Shown here one piece after another: positions 18,803 to 27,381 of a stretch of DNA of 64,000 bases. The DNA is taken from the NCBI GenBank assembly GCA_003022385.1, contig PYGV01000003.1, positions 1-64,000 on the forward strand, given 5' to 3'. The position numbers and the translations under genes are program-made. The stretch's first letter is position 1; the number at the start of each line of letters is the position of its first letter. Below the pieces are notes generated by a model, which saw only the letters and a program-made list of their open reading frames with translations, was not told where the DNA came from and did no database searches. Source of the DNA: a filamentous cyanobacterium CCP3 (GTDB lineage: Bacteria > Cyanobacteriota > Cyanobacteriia > Phormidesmidales > Phormidesmidaceae).

Positions 18803-19171
18803 GGCTTTAGAAAATCCTGAGTTTTGCGAATCTATAAATTCAGATTGATTTTAGCAAGGCGTATTTAACGTTACTATTATTAGTAAATTTACCACGTCAT
18901 TCAACTAAAGCGTTAACTTTAAATATACTTAATTACAATAAGAACAGCACTTTAATATTCGCTTGGATTATACGCCCACAAAAACAAGGCCCCAAACACC
19001 ATAAGGTATCTGCGATGTTATTTTAAGGTAAATTAACCTGCTCTTTATCTAAGCAGAACCTGTCAGGTCTAATATTATATTTGGAACTGACTGACCCTAC
19101 GCTGAGCGAAACTCACGGAAATACAATTCATCCGAATGATGTGGCCTCTGCTCAAACCCAATCAAATTTTG
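18803..19171. other. AT-rich intergenic region upstream of the sulfotransferase
   Basis: No coding frame. The left half is strongly AT-rich and could contain the sulfotransferase promoter; no specific site is asserted. Confidence 0.35.
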
Positions 19172-19936
19172 TTAGCCAGGATCCGCTTGAGCAAAACCCT
19201 GCCTGATGAAGTTTAAGATGGACGGATAGTCTTGTTTGATGAAAAAATGGTTTCCACTAAAGTAGTAGACTTCAAAGTCTTGTGACGTTTGATCAGCCCA
19301 TGCTTCTACACTCGAAACACTAACTTTGGTGTCCTTCAAACCTGCAAAAGCTGAAATGGGACAAGGGAGTTGACTAGCCGGAGTATAGTCATAAGTTTCA
19401 TTCATTGCAAGATCAGCCCGGATAATCGGCAATAATATACTCATTAGGCCGTTATCCTGTAAGACTACTTCTGGAGTTCCAGCATAATGCCGAAGCTCTT
19501 CCATAAGGTGAGACTCGGGCAGAAGATGAGTTTTTTGCCCGCGCAAGGGAATTTGAGGAGCTTGCCTGGCTGAAACAAATAGTCTTTGAGGTAGAGGTAA
19601 AGATAACCTTTGCAACTTACGAGTAAACTCAAACGCAATAAGTGCGCCAAGGCTATGGCCAAATATTGAGAAGGGCTTGTCAAGCAAATTGACAATATCA
19701 GGGATGAGGGCATCGACTACCGAGCTAACATCAGTCAATAATGGCTCTCGCAAACGATACTCTCGTCCCGGTAGCTGTATTCCTTGAACCTCAAGAGCAG
19801 GACCAGCGGCCTCAGACCATGGTCGAAAAACTGAGGCACCAGCACCTGCATAGGGAAAACAGAGGAGCCTGAAGTCTGCGTCAGCTTTGGGACTGTAACA
19901 ACTAAGCCAAGGGCTTTTTTCTGAGGCACACTTCAT
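19172..19936 (-). CDS. Type II thioesterase (GrsT-like)
   Basis: 254 residues, the usual size. The alpha/beta-hydrolase pattern is complete: FPYAGAGASVFRPW near the N terminus, nucleophile in FGHSLGALIAFEF (Ser95), Asp in GLKDTKVS and His in SGNHFFI. Stand-alone thioesterases of this kind clear wrongly loaded or stalled acyl groups from PKS/NRPS carrier proteins; some also release products. It lies 49 bp after the desaturase gene on the same strand, so the two are probably co-transcribed. Whether it also releases the final chain is open because the end of the PKS line is outside the window. Confidence 0.92.
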   Translation of the reverse strand: MKCASEKSPWLSCYSPKADADFRLLCFPYAGAGASVFRPWSEAAGPALEVQGIQLPGREYRLREPLLTDVSSVVDALIPDIVNLLDKPFSIFGHSLGALIAFEFTRKLQRLSLPLPQRLFVSARQAPQIPLRGQKTHLLPESHLMEELRHYAGTPEVVLQDNGLMSILLPIIRADLAMNETYDYTPASQLPCPISAFAGLKDTKVSVSSVEAWADQTSQDFEVYYFSGNHFFIKQDYPSILNFIRQGFAQADPG

Positions 19937-19985
19937 CGCGGCTAACTAGCTATCAAAGCTTCAAAACAGTACGACATGCAGCTGG

Positions 19986-20939
19986 CTATCTGAGCTTGCT
20001 AGCCATCATTTCATGAGAAGGCTTCTTAACATTCGTGACTAAGTCTAATCGTTCAAGGCCGCGAATAAGCCAGGTTCCGACATCAATCTGCCACCATTTC
20101 AAACCTGCGATAGCTGAACTGGGAAATGCATGATGGTTATTGTGCCAAGATTGCCCGACACTAGGAATGGCTAACCAAACGTTGTTTGTGCTCTTACCGT
20201 CCGACCTGTAAGGCCTGGCCCCTAAGAGATGACAAACCGAGTTGGTTGCATTGACGACCTGCTGACCCACAAAGATGCGCACTAAGCCACCCCAGAGGAG
20301 GCCCTGTAAAGCTCCCATCCAGGTGCCTACGACTAGACCGTTTATCGCTCCAGGCAGCACTAGCCCCACCAGCACCCAGATGTGCTGCATGCGATTGATA
20401 GAGGAAATTAGCGGGTCACGCAGCAAATCTTTGGCAAACACTGTCGAGTTGCTAATTTCTCCTTTGAGAACCCAGCCTAAGTGAGCATGCCAGAATCCTA
20501 GCAGGCGTCCCCGCAGATCTTGACCGTGTAGATGAGGCGAGTGGGGATCGCCCTCCTGCTCAGTATATTGATGGTGACGGCGGTGATGGGCTACCCAAAA
20601 AATGACTCCTCCCTGAGCAGCCATAGAGCCAAAAATAGCGAGCAGAGCCTGAATGGATCTAGCTGCCTGAAATGACCGATGGGAAAAATATCGGTGGTAC
20701 CCCACCTCGACTCCAATCATCGTCAGTAGGTAGAACAACCCGAACAAAGATACTTCCGAGAAGCCAACCGGTGCGAATGGCAAGAGGGCGATCGCGACAA
20801 TCGTGCCCAAAAATGGGAGTAGAACAGTGACTAAACTCAAGCGGCGGTAAATGGTTTGCAGATAACCGCTTGAGATGTTGATAGACTCTGACTTTGCACT
20901 CCTGTCTTGGGCTGTTGTGGCCGAAGAATTTCCTTTCAT
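19986..20939 (-). CDS. Membrane acyl desaturase (DesC-like delta-9 type)
   Basis: 317 residues. The three histidine boxes of membrane di-iron desaturases are HRYFSH (82-87), HRRHH (119-123) and HNNHH (266-270). The EGDPHSPHLHG segment after box two is typical of delta-9 acyl desaturases. Four or so hydrophobic helices surround the boxes. It would insert a double bond in an acyl chain, on lipid, CoA or carrier protein. Related enzymes linked to a FAAL and an ACP (JamB type) make terminal alkenes or alkynes; the box sequences look more like DesC, so a plain desaturase is favoured. It is the first gene of the minus-strand group and shares the 1.67-kb divergent region with the FAAL gene. Confidence 0.88.
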   Translation of the reverse strand: MKGNSSATTAQDRSAKSESINISSGYLQTIYRRLSLVTVLLPFLGTIVAIALLPFAPVGFSEVSLFGLFYLLTMIGVEVGYHRYFSHRSFQAARSIQALLAIFGSMAAQGGVIFWVAHHRRHHQYTEQEGDPHSPHLHGQDLRGRLLGFWHAHLGWVLKGEISNSTVFAKDLLRDPLISSINRMQHIWVLVGLVLPGAINGLVVGTWMGALQGLLWGGLVRIFVGQQVVNATNSVCHLLGARPYRSDGKSTNNVWLAIPSVGQSWHNNHHAFPSSAIAGLKWWQIDVGTWLIRGLERLDLVTNVKKPSHEMMASKLR

Positions 20940-22610
20940 AGCATGTTGAGAATAGACAACAGAGCGTATATCTAGAAAATTTATCTAGTTCTAAAACCAG
21001 TCAAGATTTTCTGAATGAGCCTGCTACGGACGATAGAGCTCGAAACAGTCATAAAGGCTCATGCTGAATTTTTACCCTCTAAAACGTCACTTCGTATTCA
21101 GCTTTGACCTTGATGCAGAACAACTTCGAGCAGTTCTTGATACTAATCCTTGATCTCAAAAAACCCTTAAGCAGACATCTACCACTCAGGCCGACAGCAA
21201 AAGTGGGTTAAACCAAGGCCTAAGATCACACCGGACCTAGCGATCAGCAATCTGTGCCCTTGAACGCGTTGCAAATTAGCCTGTAGAGCAGATAAAATCT
21301 CGTACTGTCGGCATTCTTACCATCTGAACAGAGGCCTGTCTTCAAACACCTACTCAACCCCAGCACTCAGGCAACATTAGTCTTGAGGAACGACCTCTCA
21401 ACTACCTAAGGTTCAGGCAAGGCCTAAGACCTACAGGAAACCACCTAAATCATACTCAGCCATTCAGAGAACCAAATCACGGCGCCAGTCAACGCTTCAG
21501 AAATCACCAGTTCACAGAGAAACTCACGGTTAGAGCATCGAACTCTTTAGCTGAAGTCACTACTTAACCAAAGATCTAAGGCTAAAGCGCCTGGTACAAC
21601 CTAAGGTCATACTTACAGAGAATTTACGAAAAGTATGTATCACACATTACCCATTGAGCACAAGCCCTAGAGGCTCTGCAACATCTCAGCCACCATCCGC
21701 CATGTTTTAACAAAACTTCATCTTGAGGCGCATGAATTCTGGAACAAGCCCTAAAAGCCTCATTTATCAATGGTTTTAGTAATGCTCGGTACTGCTCAGA
21801 TATTTACAAAGAGTTTCAGAAATGTCTTTGGCCAAGGTCGGTAAACCTTTCTTCAAAGCCGCTCTCAGGGATTTCAGGGTGGCAGAGCAAGCGCTTGGTT
21901 GTTTTCGATACAAAGGGAGCGGAGGACTTGAAAAACAAACTGTAGTCGAATAGGGTGTTAGAAGCTAGTTATCCTAGTCCCCAGTTTGGTCTGCTTGACT
22001 ATGTCTCGCGTTTCTAGGCTGCGGGTATCTAAAATTGGTTTTCGTTTCCTGTAGACTTGCGCCACCCAGTTTGTAGGAGTCGCTGTTTGTCAAAGCCACC
22101 TTGGGGTTTTCTAAGGTCGCTAGTTAAGTAAGAGTTAATTGCTGACTAAGCTTATTGGGTCTTTGGTAAAGAGATGGCCACGATCGCCCATTGGTATTCA
22201 TTAATGCTGAATGAACGCGCGCTTTATCCTTACATAGTTGTAAGGCAAGACTTCGATTTCGATAAGGAGGGTTGATAGGGCTGATATCGATAAGGAGAGC
22301 TAATACCTTGGCTTTGTCTGGGCGAGGAGCGTGTTGAGAGAGTAGAATCTGGCGTTCTCTAATTTCACTACAGGATAAAGCTACCTAGTCTATCGATAGG
22401 CATACCTGATCCTTATGCTCGAAACCTTCTGTAGTTCCAGTTCTATGGGTAGGAAGCGAGTTTTCAGTTGAATTGAGCTACGGAGCATAGAAAGAAATGC
22501 CCTGCACCATGCTTTCTATTTGGTAGCTGTTTGCGTTTCTACTGTTCTGGTGCGCGCCAGATAGCACTCTGTCGCTGCTAGCACACCAAGAGTTTTCAGG
22601 GACTTAAAGC
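20940..22610. other. 1.67-kb divergent intergenic region without a gene
   Basis: It separates the desaturase group (minus) from the FAAL group (plus). No real coding frame is seen on either strand. The stretch contains scattered CCTAAG words (near 21220-21230, 21410-21430 and 21600), a 15-bp direct repeat at 22255-22297 and a perfect CTATCGATAG palindrome (22390-22399). Its length suggests complex regulation, an unseen RNA or a lost gene. Confidence 0.5.
22255..22297. promoter_or_regulatory. 15-bp direct repeat, candidate operator
   Basis: GATTTCGATAAGGAG (22255-22269) recurs as GATATCGATAAGGAG (22283-22297), one mismatch, start to start 28 bp. That is close to but not exactly three helical turns, so both could lie on nearly the same DNA face. 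It lies about 310 bp before the FAAL start. No regulator is assigned. Confidence 0.35.
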
Positions 22611-24467
22611 ATGAAATCACCTGCCGAATGCGTTCAAATTACTTCTCAGCCTGAAGGGCTGACTGATACCCAGTTCCTGACATTTGTTGACGTGTTGCGT
22701 CACAGAGCGACATTTCAGCCAGATCAGGTAGCCTACACCTTTTTGAAGGGAGGTGAAGTTGAGGAGGAATCCTTGACATACCAGCAGTTGCATCGGCGGG
22801 TGAGCTCTGTTGCAGCCCTTTTACAGTCTCGAATGACACCTGGCGAGAGAGTTTTGTTAGCGTATCAGCCAGGTCTCGATTTTGTCCTAGCGTTCTTAGC
22901 TTGTTTGTATGCAGGAGTTGTACCGGTTCCAGCCTACCCGCCTCGCAAGAATCAGAAATCCTTTAGGCTTCATTCTATCGTTCTAGATGCCCAGGTAAAC
23001 GTAGCCCTTACATCGTCCCATTTGAAGCAGTCTCTCGAAAAGTTTTGTAAACAAGACGAGGCTCTTTCAAGCTTGATGTGGCTATCTACAGATCAGGCAA
23101 CTGATAAGCTCGCTGATGCTTGGCAGCCCATCTCTCCTGCCCCCAAAGATATTGCCTTTTTGCAGTACACCTCTGGCTCAACCGGTAATTCTAAGGGAGT
23201 TATCGTCGGGCACGACAACTTGCTCCACAACTCCCAGGTAATCTATAACAGCTTCGGACACTCTAGCGTTAGTAAAGGGGTAATTTGGCTGCCACCTTAC
23301 CATGATATGGGACTCATCGGCGGGGTCTTACAGCCTCTATACGGTGGTTTTCCCGTTGTCCTGATGTCACCTCTCGACTTCTTGCAAAAGCCGATTCGCT
23401 GGTTGCGGGCAGTTACCAAATACCGAGCTACTACTAGCGGTGGCCCTAACTTTGCTTATGACCTAGTGGTTAAAAAAGCTACACCTGAGAGGTTAGAAGG
23501 TCTTGACCTTAGTTCTTGGGAGGTTGCTTTTACAGGGGCAGAGCCGATTCGAGCGGAGACCTTAGACCAGTTCGCGGAAACCTTTGCTCCTTACGGTTTT
23601 CGCCGTGAAGCATTCTTTCCCTGCTACGGAATGGCCGAGTCGACTCTAATTATTTCGGGAGGAACAAAGCTAACTCCATTTGCAACCTGTCGTGTTGACG
23701 CCCGACTACTTGAGCAAGACCAAGTAAAGGTCGTACCCAATGCAGGGTATGCCGACACCCGTACCCTAGTTAGTTGTGGTCAGTCTGTTCAGGATCAAGA
23801 AGTTGTAATTGTTCACCCTGATCAGTATTTACCCTGTTCTTCTGGGCGAGTTGGGGAGATTTGGGTAAAGGGTCCTAGTGTTGCTCAAGGCTATTGGAAT
23901 CAGCCAGAGCAAACAGAACTAGCGTTTAGGGCAACGCTAGCAGGCACTGAAACAGGGCCCTATTTGCGTACTGGGGATCTTGGATTTGTTCAAGATGGAC
24001 AGTTGTTCGTGACCGGACGGATTAAGGATCTAATTATCATACGAGGGCAAAATCATTATCCCCAAGATATTGAGCTTACGGTTGAAAGAAGTCACGAAGC
24101 TTTTCGGCCCAACTGCGGTGCAGCATTTTCGGTGGAGATCAAAGGAGCAGAGCGTCTCGTAGTGGTTTATGAAGTGCAGCGCAGTTTCATGCGGGAGACT
24201 CATGATGAAGCCAGCTTCAAAGAGATTCGACAAGCTGTTGCAGCTGAGCACGGACTTGATCTTTATGCATCTGTTCTTGTCAAGACCGGCAGCATTCCCA
24301 AGACTTCCAGCGGAAAGATACGCCGCCGAGCTTGTCGCGACGCTTTTTTGAATGGTGAACTTATTATTGTTCGCGATTGGAGTCAAGATCCTGCATACTT
24401 AAGTAAGTTTCAAAGCTTGCAGTCAGATGTTGACAAAGTGTTGAATACGTTACTAGAACATCGCTAG
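22611..24467 (+). CDS. Fatty acyl-AMP ligase (FAAL)
   Basis: 618 residues. Adenylation motifs are in order: FLQYTSGSTGNSKG (about 184-197), LPPYHDMGLIGG, CYGMAEST, YLRTGDLGF, GRIKDLIIIRGQNHYPQDIE and the C-terminal lysine in PKTSSGKIRRR (about 562-572). The PPYHDMGLIG pattern and length mark the FAAL branch, which makes acyl-AMP and passes the acyl group to an ACP rather than CoA. The ACP encoded 0.9 kb downstream is the expected partner. Same gene order as the CylA-CylB-CylC start of the cylindrocyclophane pathway. A strong hairpin after the gene suggests it can be transcribed alone. Confidence 0.95.
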   Translation: MKSPAECVQITSQPEGLTDTQFLTFVDVLRHRATFQPDQVAYTFLKGGEVEEESLTYQQLHRRVSSVAALLQSRMTPGERVLLAYQPGLDFVLAFLACLYAGVVPVPAYPPRKNQKSFRLHSIVLDAQVNVALTSSHLKQSLEKFCKQDEALSSLMWLSTDQATDKLADAWQPISPAPKDIAFLQYTSGSTGNSKGVIVGHDNLLHNSQVIYNSFGHSSVSKGVIWLPPYHDMGLIGGVLQPLYGGFPVVLMSPLDFLQKPIRWLRAVTKYRATTSGGPNFAYDLVVKKATPERLEGLDLSSWEVAFTGAEPIRAETLDQFAETFAPYGFRREAFFPCYGMAESTLIISGGTKLTPFATCRVDARLLEQDQVKVVPNAGYADTRTLVSCGQSVQDQEVVIVHPDQYLPCSSGRVGEIWVKGPSVAQGYWNQPEQTELAFRATLAGTETGPYLRTGDLGFVQDGQLFVTGRIKDLIIIRGQNHYPQDIELTVERSHEAFRPNCGAAFSVEIKGAERLVVVYEVQRSFMRETHDEASFKEIRQAVAAEHGLDLYASVLVKTGSIPKTSSGKIRRRACRDAFLNGELIIVRDWSQDPAYLSKFQSLQSDVDKVLNTLLEHR

Positions 24468-25344
24468 TTTTGACCTTAACTACTTAGCACCAGTGGTCCG
24501 GGCACCGTTCTGAACAAACGCTGAACCCTTCGGCTGATCGCAGACTAGGCTACTGCAATAAAATTCTTAATCTCCAATTTCACTGCTGCTCGTTAAAAGC
24601 TGGCTGAAATGCTACAGTAAGTTTTTAAAATTCCTGATTTTGGTAGAAGATACTGCTCAAAAGCTTTATCATACCTGTTGACAGAAGATTAGGTAGCTGA
24701 TAGCTTCGCCTGATAAGCACTTTTCGGCTTTTACGTTAATTGGCTGCGACTCTTGCTACACGAGAGTCGCAGCCAATTCTTTTCTCCCAAGACTAGCGCT
24801 GAATGCTTCTAAGCTAGACCTTTTCGCCTCATCAATCGGCTATGAGCCTCAAGCTTGAGGCAACGTATTCTTACAGCTTCTGGAACTTGTGTTAGCAACT
24901 GGTTCTATCGCGCTTTCCATGGTGTCTTAGAAAGTCTCTTGACTCAGTTGCTTCAGTACACTGTTGTTTATCGAAAACGTTTTTATTACCTGCAAACACT
25001 GCTGCCTATTGGCACAGAATGGCTCCAACGGCTTGATATGCACCGTGGAATTCTTAAATACCAGAAAGAATTTTCTTGAATTGATTCCAATTAAAATAAA
25101 AACAAATCAAATTCAAATTCTATTTTTTGTTAAAACAAAAATAATTGAATGGGTCTATCTAGGGAAAATTAAGCAGTTTTTGGGGTTGACTTTTTAGGAT
25201 TATTGCTGTTTATTGATTGTTAATGTTGTTGCAACTACATCCTTCAAGTCTCAATGGTGTGTGCGTTGAGATGTGCGACTTTTTTGTCAATAGTTAGAAC
25301 TTAAGAGCCTTGTTTTTGAGAACACTGGAGCGAATGTGTAAGCT
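24468..25344. other. 877-bp gap between FAAL and ACP genes
   Basis: It holds a strong terminator-like hairpin (24738-24778), then a very AT-rich part (25080-25200) that probably contains the promoter of the ACP gene. Two short overlapping frames between 24855 and 25197 have no ribosome site or recognisable product and were not called. Confidence 0.5.
24738..24778 (+). terminator. Long-stem hairpin after the FAAL gene
   Basis: A perfect 16-bp stem (24738-24753 with 24763-24778), core GGCTGCGACTC/GAGTCGCAGCC, has a 9-base loop and is followed by CTTTTCTCCC. It is by far the strongest hairpin in the window and should end transcripts from the FAAL gene, or attenuate read-through into the ACP-PKS genes. 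Confidence 0.7.
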
Positions 25345-25605
25345 ATGAGTCAAAAAACAGCTTTGAGCATAAAGCCTGCCGATGAGATCAGGGCTTGGGT
25401 GGTTGATTATCTCTCGGATTTGCTTGAAATTGATTCAGATGATGTAGATGTAACGATTCCCTTTGACCGTTACGGACTGGATTCTTCAGCGGCTGTAGGT
25501 TTAACAGGAGAGCTGGAGGATTGGTTGGGGAAAGAAGTGCCTCCAACATTGCTATACGATTATCCAACCATTGAAACGTTGGTTGAGCACCTAAGCAAGG
25601 ATTAA
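25345..25605 (+). CDS. Stand-alone acyl carrier protein
   Basis: 86 residues. The phosphopantetheine site is DRYGLDSSAAVGL (Ser about 53), flanked by helix 1 (IRAWVVDYLSDLLEI) and helix 3/4 (LLYDYPTIETLVEHL). The form matches discrete ACPs that take an acyl chain from a FAAL, such as CylB. It would carry the chain for the CylC-like enzyme encoded next and then hand it to KS1 of the first PKS, which has no N-terminal docking segment. Activation by the phosphopantetheinyl transferase at 13.6 kb is expected. Confidence 0.93.
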   Translation: MSQKTALSIKPADEIRAWVVDYLSDLLEIDSDDVDVTIPFDRYGLDSSAAVGLTGELEDWLGKEVPPTLLYDYPTIETLVEHLSKD

Positions 25606-25827
25606 TGTCTAGCTTTCGGACACTGGCCTGCTAACAGGAGATAAACGGTCAAAAGCCTTTTATGGAGCAAGCGTTTTCAAGATTTTTGCTCCAGTTGACT
25701 CAATCCTTAGTCCCGTCAAGGTTCGAAGACTCCATCACCTTTGAAGAGACCAGTACCAGCTCACGAAAGAGTCCGATTTCAGCATCGTCACAACGCTCCT
25801 CAGTTCTTTAGATTTAGGTTGCCAACC

Positions 25828-27243
25828 ATGGTCTCTATTCAGGAAAGCATAGGCTTAAAGGCCCCTTCTTTCGCTCCGGCTCCGGAGTCGAAGCATTCAA
25901 AGGTAATCAGAAAGACCTTTTCCAACAACAAGGACTCGGACTACACTGAGAAGATCAGAGAACTAGGCAACGAGTTTAGCTATGCCGACAACAATGGTGT
26001 GTTGTGGGGTGATCGTGAGCTTTCGCTGCTGTACGGCACCCCTCTGTACGAAGTTTGTTCTGAATCTCAGAAGCTAGCGCTAAATCACCTCTACTGGGTG
26101 GGGAACTATAACCACACGGCAGTGAGTGAGGCAACCACCAGTATCTACAACATGGTGACTAACGGGGTTTTTCGGGCCTACGGCGGCTACGATACCCTTT
26201 GTGACGAGCTAGATTTTGAGACCGATCAGGAAAGCTATCATATTCGAGCATTTCAAAGAGTCGGTTTTAAAACGAAGACGGCGCTTGTTGGCCGAACAAC
26301 TCTAGGCAACTCGCTCTTTGAGGACTTGCAGCAGGGCAGTGAAAGGGGCTGGCTCAAACCGTTAATGCCTCAAGCTGTTCGCAATTACTTCACCTCAACT
26401 CAGGGAAGCTCTCCATTTTCGCTTCAGCGCGATCGCACCCTAACGTTCGTTGCTAAAGCCATGCTGAGGGATAAGAAGCGATACTACTCCAGTTACTTGA
26501 AAAATTTGGAGGAAAAGGGCGAACAGATTCCAGCTCCGTCAGATGGATTAGGGGGACGCATTGCAGAGCGGTACTGGTTAAGGTTTTTCACTGTTCACTG
26601 GGGCATGTCACCCTTTATGGCCTGCCAGTACTACTCCCTGCGCTATACTGCCAACGCCATTCTGAAGAATCAAGAGTATCCTTACGTTCGCTACTACCGC
26701 GAACTTGAACGTAAAGGTGAGTTTATTCCAACGCCCACAGCGATATCGCACTACCATTTGCTAGATGAGGCGTTTCACACGACAATTTCTCAGACCCTTG
26801 CCAAGGACGTTTACAAAGATTTCGCAAAGCCAACGGCCTATGAAAAACTAATTTCCGGGCTTATTGTCTACAAAATGCAGAATAGCCTTCTAAGCGGCTT
26901 GTCTGGCATTTTGCCAGGAAGATGTGTTTACGATGACCATCTGCTTCTCACTTTTTACTACAAGCTGTTGAAATCACCTCTCTTTGACATGAGTACTGAA
27001 GAAGCTCTGCAGTGGCTTGAGAGATGTGTCTGCGAGAATCACGAAGGATACCAGGTTGGCCTCAAATATCATCGCAGCCTTTTAGAGCTGATGCGCAGAT
27101 TATTTAACCATTTGGACTACCAGTGGGAGGTCAATCGCGATATGGGAGTTATGGCCGCTGGAGGTTCCATCGAAAAAGCTCTAGAGCAAAACAGAAAGGC
27201 ATTTCAACAGTTTTCAACCTTGGTTCGCTCTCGCAAAAGTTAG
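25828..27243 (+). CDS. Dimetal (AurF/CylC-like) oxygenase or halogenase acting on acyl-ACP
   Basis: 471 residues from ATG 25828 (the frame is open to a TTG at 25741, but MVSIQESIG is the first likely start). A ligand set like that of the AurF dimetal oxygenases is visible: E101, E135-x-x-H138, a candidate E247, and H310-x-x-x-E314-x-x-H317. Position and neighbours (FAAL, ACP, this gene, PKS) match CylC, the dimetal enzyme that chlorinates an unactivated carbon of an ACP-bound fatty acyl chain in cylindrocyclophane synthesis. Chlorination of the starter chain is therefore the favoured role; hydroxylation or another oxidation by an AurF relative cannot be excluded. The frame holds no PKS-like or membrane segments. 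Confidence 0.65.
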   Translation: MVSIQESIGLKAPSFAPAPESKHSKVIRKTFSNNKDSDYTEKIRELGNEFSYADNNGVLWGDRELSLLYGTPLYEVCSESQKLALNHLYWVGNYNHTAVSEATTSIYNMVTNGVFRAYGGYDTLCDELDFETDQESYHIRAFQRVGFKTKTALVGRTTLGNSLFEDLQQGSERGWLKPLMPQAVRNYFTSTQGSSPFSLQRDRTLTFVAKAMLRDKKRYYSSYLKNLEEKGEQIPAPSDGLGGRIAERYWLRFFTVHWGMSPFMACQYYSLRYTANAILKNQEYPYVRYYRELERKGEFIPTPTAISHYHLLDEAFHTTISQTLAKDVYKDFAKPTAYEKLISGLIVYKMQNSLLSGLSGILPGRCVYDDHLLLTFYYKLLKSPLFDMSTEEALQWLERCVCENHEGYQVGLKYHRSLLELMRRLFNHLDYQWEVNRDMGVMAAGGSIEKALEQNRKAFQQFSTLVRSRKS

Positions 27244-27381
27244 AGCCTGTCTGGACTCCTTATTTCGACAAAACGACTGCGATTGAATAACTTTTTTAAT
27301 TCTTTGTTTACACAGCCATGAGATCCAAGTGATTGTATCTCATGTGCTGCATACTATTGCACTTTAGAATCCTGTGCTGAT

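Noticed and set aside
19986-20939. Assignment of the desaturase as a JamB-type terminal acetylenase
   Set aside because: The histidine boxes and EGDPHSP segment look like DesC; the link to FAAL and ACP alone is not enough.
24855-25197. Two short overlapping plus-strand frames between FAAL and ACP
   Set aside because: No ribosome site and no recognisable domain, and the AT-rich end looks like promoter DNA.
25741-25827. Longer N terminus of the CylC-like protein from a TTG
   Set aside because: The extra residues (HERVRFQHRHNAPQFF) do not resemble a family start; ATG 25828 is more plausible.
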